Of a stretch of 64,000 bases of DNA, positions 60,243-64,000 are shown piece after piece. Origin of the DNA: JBJHDF01 sp050486405 (lineage in GTDB: Bacteria > Pseudomonadota > Gammaproteobacteria > Pseudomonadales > Cellvibrionaceae). The number at the start of each line of letters is the position of its first letter. Within the stretch, counting starts at the first letter, position 1. The translations under genes and the position numbers were made by a program. The notes under the pieces were generated by a model. The model saw only the letters and a program-made list of their open reading frames with translations, had not been told where the DNA came from and did not search any database. Location of the stretch: NCBI GenBank assembly GCA_050486405.1, contig JBJHDF010000002.1, positions 140,292 to 204,291 on the forward strand. The letters are read 5' to 3'.

Positions 60243-61688
60243 ATGAAGCTGAGCATGCCCGCGTTTGAACGCGCCTCGGTGCTGGTGGTGGGCGATCTGA
60301 TGCTGGATCGCTACTGGCACGGCGGCACCTCCAGAATATCGCCCGAGGCGCCGGTGCCGGTGGTCAAGGTGGACCAGGTGGAAGACCGCCCCGGCGGCGC
60401 CGCCAACGTCGCCCTGAACATCGCCGCCCTGGGGTCCCGCCCGGCCCTGATCGGTGTGCTGGGACGCGACGAGGCGGGGGAATCCCTGCAGCGCCGCCTC
60501 GCGGCGGCGGCCATAGCCGCCGACCTGCAATTGAGCGAGAGCCGGCCCACGGTCACCAAACTGCGGGTCACCAGTCGGCACCAGCAGTTGATCCGCATGG
60601 ATTTCGAGAGCCGCTACGGCGCCGAGGACATTACCCAACTGCCGGCCAAGGTGGCGGCGGCGCTGGCTGGCGATGCCGGTAGCGACAGCATCGGCGCGCT
60701 GGTGCTTTCCGACTACGACAAGGGCACCCTGGGCGACTGCCAGGCGCTGATAGCTTTGGCGAAAAAGGCCGGTGTGCCGGTACTGGTGGACCCCAAGGGG
60801 CAGGACTTCAGCCGCTATCGGGGCGCCACCCTGCTCACACCCAATCTGGCGGAATTCGAGGCGGTGGTGGGCGCCTGCCACAGCGAACAGGAACTGGTGG
60901 ACAGGGGCGCCGCCCTGCTGCGGGATCTGGAACTGCAGGCTCTGCTGATCACCCGGGGCGAGCACGGCATGACGCTGCTGCGCCCGGATCAACCCGAGTT
61001 GCATCTGCCGGCCCGGGCGCGGGAGGTGTTCGATGTCACCGGCGCCGGCGATACGGTGATCGCTGCCCTGGCGGCGGCGGTGGCCGCCGGTCAGGCGTTG
61101 CCCGAAGCCGTGGCCCTGGCCAATCTGGCCGCCGGCCTGGCGGTGCGCAAGCAGGGCACCGCCACTGTCAGTGGCCCCGAACTGCTGCGCGAAATCGGTC
61201 GCGAACTGGCGCCGGGGCGCGGCGTGGTCAGTGAGGAGCAGTTGCTGCTGGCGGTGGCCGACGCCCGTTCCCGGGGCGAGCGCGTCGTGTTCACCAACGG
61301 CTGTTTCGATATTCTCCACGCCGGCCACGTGGGCTATTTGCAGGACGCCCGACAACTGGGCGACCGCCTGATCGTGGCGGTGAACAGCGACGACTCGGTG
61401 CGGCGCCTGAAAGGCGAGGGACGCCCCATCAACGCCCAGGATCGCCGCATGGCGGTACTGGCGGGGCTGGAAGCCGTGGACTGGGTTACCTGCTTCGACG
61501 ACGACACGCCGGAGCGGCTGCTGGCCGCCCTGCACCCGGACGTACTGGCCAAGGGCGGCGACTACAGTGAAGATCAGGTGGTGGGCTGGCAGATCGTCAA
61601 GGGCTACGGCGGCAGCGTCAAGGTGCTGAGCTTTTTCGACAGCCTCTCCACCACCGCCATCGTCAACCGCATCCGCGAACAACCCTGA
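60243..61688 (+). CDS. hldE: Bifunctional heptose-7-phosphate kinase / heptose-1-phosphate adenylyltransferase
   Basis: Makes ADP-heptose for the LPS core. The 481-residue protein has a PfkB-type kinase half (VLVVGDLMLDRYWHGGTSRI, DVTGAGDTVIAALAAAVAAG) and a C-terminal nucleotidyltransferase half (VFTNGCFDILHAGHVGYLQ, the HxGH motif). Both are complete. The start at 60243 gives the usual MKLSMP-type N terminus; an in-frame ATG at 60222 overlapping the msbA stop is the alternative. Confidence 0.96.
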   Translation: MKLSMPAFERASVLVVGDLMLDRYWHGGTSRISPEAPVPVVKVDQVEDRPGGAANVALNIAALGSRPALIGVLGRDEAGESLQRRLAAAAIAADLQLSESRPTVTKLRVTSRHQQLIRMDFESRYGAEDITQLPAKVAAALAGDAGSDSIGALVLSDYDKGTLGDCQALIALAKKAGVPVLVDPKGQDFSRYRGATLLTPNLAEFEAVVGACHSEQELVDRGAALLRDLELQALLITRGEHGMTLLRPDQPELHLPARAREVFDVTGAGDTVIAALAAAVAAGQALPEAVALANLAAGLAVRKQGTATVSGPELLREIGRELAPGRGVVSEEQLLLAVADARSRGERVVFTNGCFDILHAGHVGYLQDARQLGDRLIVAVNSDDSVRRLKGEGRPINAQDRRMAVLAGLEAVDWVTCFDDDTPERLLAALHPDVLAKGGDYSEDQVVGWQIVKGYGGSVKVLSFFDSLSTTAIVNRIREQP

Positions 61689-61694
61689 CCCGGA

Positions 61695-62243
61695 TCATGG
61701 CGGATACTGCCCCAACACCCGCGCCACCACCCGCGCCAGCCGTCGCTCCTTGCGCGGGCTGAAATAGTTCATGCCGATCCCCTCGGCGCTGCCCCGCCAG
61801 ACCAGGGTATTGCTCTCCCGCTCGGTAATATCCACTACCAGCACCCCTTCGAGCTTCTCCCGGGGTGTCTGGCGGCTGGTGCCCAGGGCCACGCTGCCGC
61901 TGCGGCCCACCGGCACGCCTATGGCAAAACCGACGCCGCTGCCGGTGTCCAGCCGGGTGCGGGTGAGCAGGTGCATATCCACCAGCAACTGCGGGTTGCG
62001 CGGGTCCCGGTAAAACCCCCGCTCCTCCAGAGTGGCTTCGGCCAGTTCGCCCAGCCGCCGCCGATCCATCTCCGGCACATCCGACACCACCTGGCGCAGA
62101 TCGTAACTGACGCCGGTGGCAAACTCGGTGCCCGGCGCATAGTCCTGGGCGTAGCGGGTACTGCTGCACCCGGTGGCAAGCGCCGCCAGCATCAGCAGGG
62201 CGGTGGATAACAGTAGTGGGCGAAGGCCGCGTATTGCGGGCAT
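61695..62243 (-). CDS. DUF4136-type lipoprotein
   Basis: A 182-residue predicted lipoprotein with lipobox LAALATGCSS. The mature region resembles DUF4136 proteins: YDLRQVVSDVPEMDRRRL, GFYRDPRNPQLLVDMHLLTR, then a Gly/Ser-rich turn and LEGVLVVDITERESNTLVWR. Function is unknown. ATG 62243 follows GGAGAGA at ideal spacing. It is convergent with hldE, separated by 6 bp, and divergent from uppP. Confidence 0.8.
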   Translation of the reverse strand: MPAIRGLRPLLLSTALLMLAALATGCSSTRYAQDYAPGTEFATGVSYDLRQVVSDVPEMDRRRLGELAEATLEERGFYRDPRNPQLLVDMHLLTRTRLDTGSGVGFAIGVPVGRSGSVALGTSRQTPREKLEGVLVVDITERESNTLVWRGSAEGIGMNYFSPRKERRLARVVARVLGQYPP

Positions 62244-62363
62244 GGGTTCTCTCCAGTGGCTTTTCATTTAACTGAGACATTGTCGCAGCGGAGAAATTGC
62301 AAAACCGTTGCCAATGTCCCAGACTGGCGCCTGATTTTTGCGCCCGAGATGCGGACTCACTGC

Positions 62364-63164
62364 ATGGATCTATTACAAACCCTGGTGCTGGCCCTTGTCC
62401 AGGGGCTCACCGAATTCCTGCCCATTTCCAGCTCGGCCCACCTGTTGCTGGTGCCGGTACTCACCCGCTGGGAAGACCAGGGCCTGGCCTTCGACGTGGC
62501 CCTGCACCTGGGCAGTCTGGTGGCGGTGATGGCCTATTTCCGGCACGATCTGGCGCGCATGCTGGTGGCCTGGTGGCAGTCGCTCACACAGCGCCAGCTC
62601 AGCGCCGACGGCAAACTGGCCTGGGCGGTCATTCTAGGCACCATTCCGGTGGGGCTGGCGGGGCTGGCCCTGCAGGATCTGGTGGCCCAGGGCATGCGCT
62701 CGCCGGTAGTGGTGGCGTTTTCCCTGATCGGTTTCGGTCTGCTGCTGGGCTGGGCGGACTGGTGCGGTCGGGGCCAGCGCACCGAGTACCAGATGAACTG
62801 GCGCGACGTGGCGCTGATCGGCTGCGCCCAGGCCCTGGCATTGATCCCCGGCACTTCCCGCTCCGGCATCACCATGACCGCAGCTCTTATGCTCGGTCTG
62901 AACCGGGAAGCGGCGGCGCGTTTTTCATTCCTGCTGTCGATTCCGGTCATCGCCCTGGCGGGCATGCTGGAAACGCGCACCCTGATGCAGGCCGGCCCGG
63001 CGGTGGACTGGAGCGCGGTCATCATCGGCGCCCTGGTCTCCGGCATCAGCGCCTACCTCTGTATTCATTACTTTCTGGCCTTTATCAAACGCATCGGCAT
63101 GCAGCCGTTTGTGATCTACCGCGTGCTGCTGGGGCTGGTGTTGTTGTGGTTCTATTGGCTATAA
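62364..63164 (+). CDS. uppP: Undecaprenyl-diphosphatase UppP
   Basis: Recycles undecaprenyl carrier lipid by removing one phosphate. The 266-residue membrane protein starts MDLLQTLVLALVQGLTEFLP, with the signature LPISSSAHLLL and the later ALIPGTSRSGITMTAALMLG bearing the catalytic region. About eight hydrophobic helices follow. The ATG at 62364 matches homologue N termini; the longer frame upstream is not similar to the family. It supplies carrier lipid for the wall and the O-antigen steps encoded nearby. Confidence 0.97.
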   Translation: MDLLQTLVLALVQGLTEFLPISSSAHLLLVPVLTRWEDQGLAFDVALHLGSLVAVMAYFRHDLARMLVAWWQSLTQRQLSADGKLAWAVILGTIPVGLAGLALQDLVAQGMRSPVVVAFSLIGFGLLLGWADWCGRGQRTEYQMNWRDVALIGCAQALALIPGTSRSGITMTAALMLGLNREAAARFSFLLSIPVIALAGMLETRTLMQAGPAVDWSAVIIGALVSGISAYLCIHYFLAFIKRIGMQPFVIYRVLLGLVLLWFYWL

Positions 63165-63274
63165 AGCGTTCCCTTCCCCGGAAGCTTGCAACTCACCCCG
63201 AACTTTTGTAAATTCCCGGGCATTCATACCACCCGACCCCATCCCCGGGGTCCAGGAACAGGGAGTACAGGGTT

Positions 63275-64000
63275 ATGGTTCATCCATTCGTTTTCCTCCG
63301 CAAATCCTGCGCGCGTTCGCGCGCCAGTGCTTTTTCCGCGCCAAACCTGATTACCCGCTGTTTCGGTATCGTCCTGCTGCTTCTGCTCGCCATTCCGATT
63401 CACGCTCAGACAGCCTGTTTGGCGGAGAAGGGGTGTCGGGAGAATATGACGTCGAAGTATGCGGCTATCAGTATGAGCGAAGGACCGTATATGCATGCCT
63501 TTACGCAATACCAACCCAAGCCTGATCCCAACGATTACCGCTTCAACAGTGAGGCAGAGGCCCTTGACGAGATGCGCGTCGCCATTGAAGGGTGGGTCAG
63601 CAGCAAGGACGCGCTCTTCGGTTCGTGCGCAAGGTTTAGTCTCCTTTCCCCCTTGGAATATTCCGAACCTTACGTTCCCTTTTGGTCCGGGGCGGGAGGT
63701 GTGTTCGTTTCCACAGGCAGCATCTACACATTCTCGACCTTGCTCGAAGGTGGTCTTTGCACCAACCCTTGGGCGGAGGAAGTTGGTGGAAGAGTCACGC
63801 TTGTAGAAAGAAAGCTTTGCCTGACCGAACCCTACCTTTACCCCTACGAGCCGGTTTATGGCAATTTCGCCGAACAATGCTGGCGCTGCAATCGCAACCT
63901 TCGCTCCAGCCGCCACCCCAGCTTTGGCCGCTTCTCCCCTACTGGCCATCACACGCCTGATAACAACGTGGTCACCTGGTTCAGCCCCGACTCCTGCCCC
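63275..64000 (+). CDS. Unrecognised secreted protein, 5' part (runs off window end)
   Basis: An open frame of 242 codons with no stop before base 64000. GGGAG precedes the ATG at 63275. A signal peptide is clear (FGIVLLLLLAIPIHAQ). The following sequence is Cys- and aromatic-rich (ACLAEKGCRENM, EPYVPFWSG, EQCWRCNRNL) with no domain I recognise. Base composition is lower in GC than neighbours, hinting at recent gain. The N-terminal part of a large surface protein, such as an RHS-type protein, is possible but unproven. The upstream gap 63165-63274 has no obvious terminator. Confidence 0.7.
   Translation, partial: MVHPFVFLRKSCARSRASAFSAPNLITRCFGIVLLLLLAIPIHAQTACLAEKGCRENMTSKYAAISMSEGPYMHAFTQYQPKPDPNDYRFNSEAEALDEMRVAIEGWVSSKDALFGSCARFSLLSPLEYSEPYVPFWSGAGGVFVSTGSIYTFSTLLEGGLCTNPWAEEVGGRVTLVERKLCLTEPYLYPYEPVYGNFAEQCWRCNRNLRSSRHPSFGRFSPTGHHTPDNNVVTWFSPDSCP

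Overview
The window looks like chromosomal DNA from a GC-rich gammaproteobacterium. Housekeeping gene order follows Pseudomonas-type synteny: asmA-mutY-yggX-tRNA-Phe, rsgA/orn, HAD-rppH-ptsP-lgt-thyA-folA, argA-argE and glnE-ilvE-waa-msbA-hldE. Secreted multidomain chitinases with glycine/asparagine or serine linkers, plus a large DUF3450/ExbB/ExbD/TonB/TPR energy-transduction operon, suggest a marine polysaccharide degrader of the Cellvibrionales type. That taxonomic guess is inference. There is no CRISPR array, rRNA operon, phage or recognisable transposase.

Region by region. 1-7.3 kb: the end of asmA, then mutY, then three leftward GH18 chitinase genes lodged between mutY and yggX, then yggX and tRNA-Phe with a clear promoter and terminator. 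7.4-14 kb: a periplasmic binding-like protein, rlmJ, a large membrane protein coupled to an exported isoaspartyl methyltransferase, a GAF-GGDEF diguanylate cyclase and a hotdog-fold protein. 14-22.4 kb: a membrane-anchored AraC-type regulator, lactate permease, a cytochrome P450, a GNAT-nitrilase fusion, and a flavin monooxygenase with its HxlR-type regulator. 22.4-26.7 kb: a leftward run rsgA - sulfurtransferase - outer-membrane barrel - MORN-repeat/C13 caspase-like protein. 26.7-30.5 kb: orn, a FlgT-like protein, a small lipoprotein and an RlmI-type methyltransferase.

30.5-31 kb holds a non-coding, strongly palindromic dispersed repeat; a related copy lies at 48.8 kb. 31-38 kb: an imelysin-like lipoprotein, HAD phosphatase, rppH, ptsP, lgt, thyA and folA. 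38.2-44.2 kb: a seven-gene Ton operon with two TonB proteins. 44.2-52 kb: argA and argE facing it, then a GspE/PilB-type ATPase, glnE and ilvE. 52-61.7 kb: an LPS core cluster (waaF, a fused waaG-waaP gene, an O-antigen ligase-like gene, a glycosyltransferase, msbA, hldE), mostly joined by 4-bp start/stop overlaps. 61.7-64 kb: a DUF4136 lipoprotein, uppP and the beginning of an unrecognised secreted protein that runs off the window.

The parts that most deserve attention are the chitinase insertion with a LacI-type operator candidate, the MORN/C13 protease operon, the WaaG-WaaP fusion, the membrane-bound AraC regulator, the exported isoaspartyl methyltransferase pair and the paired palindromic repeats.
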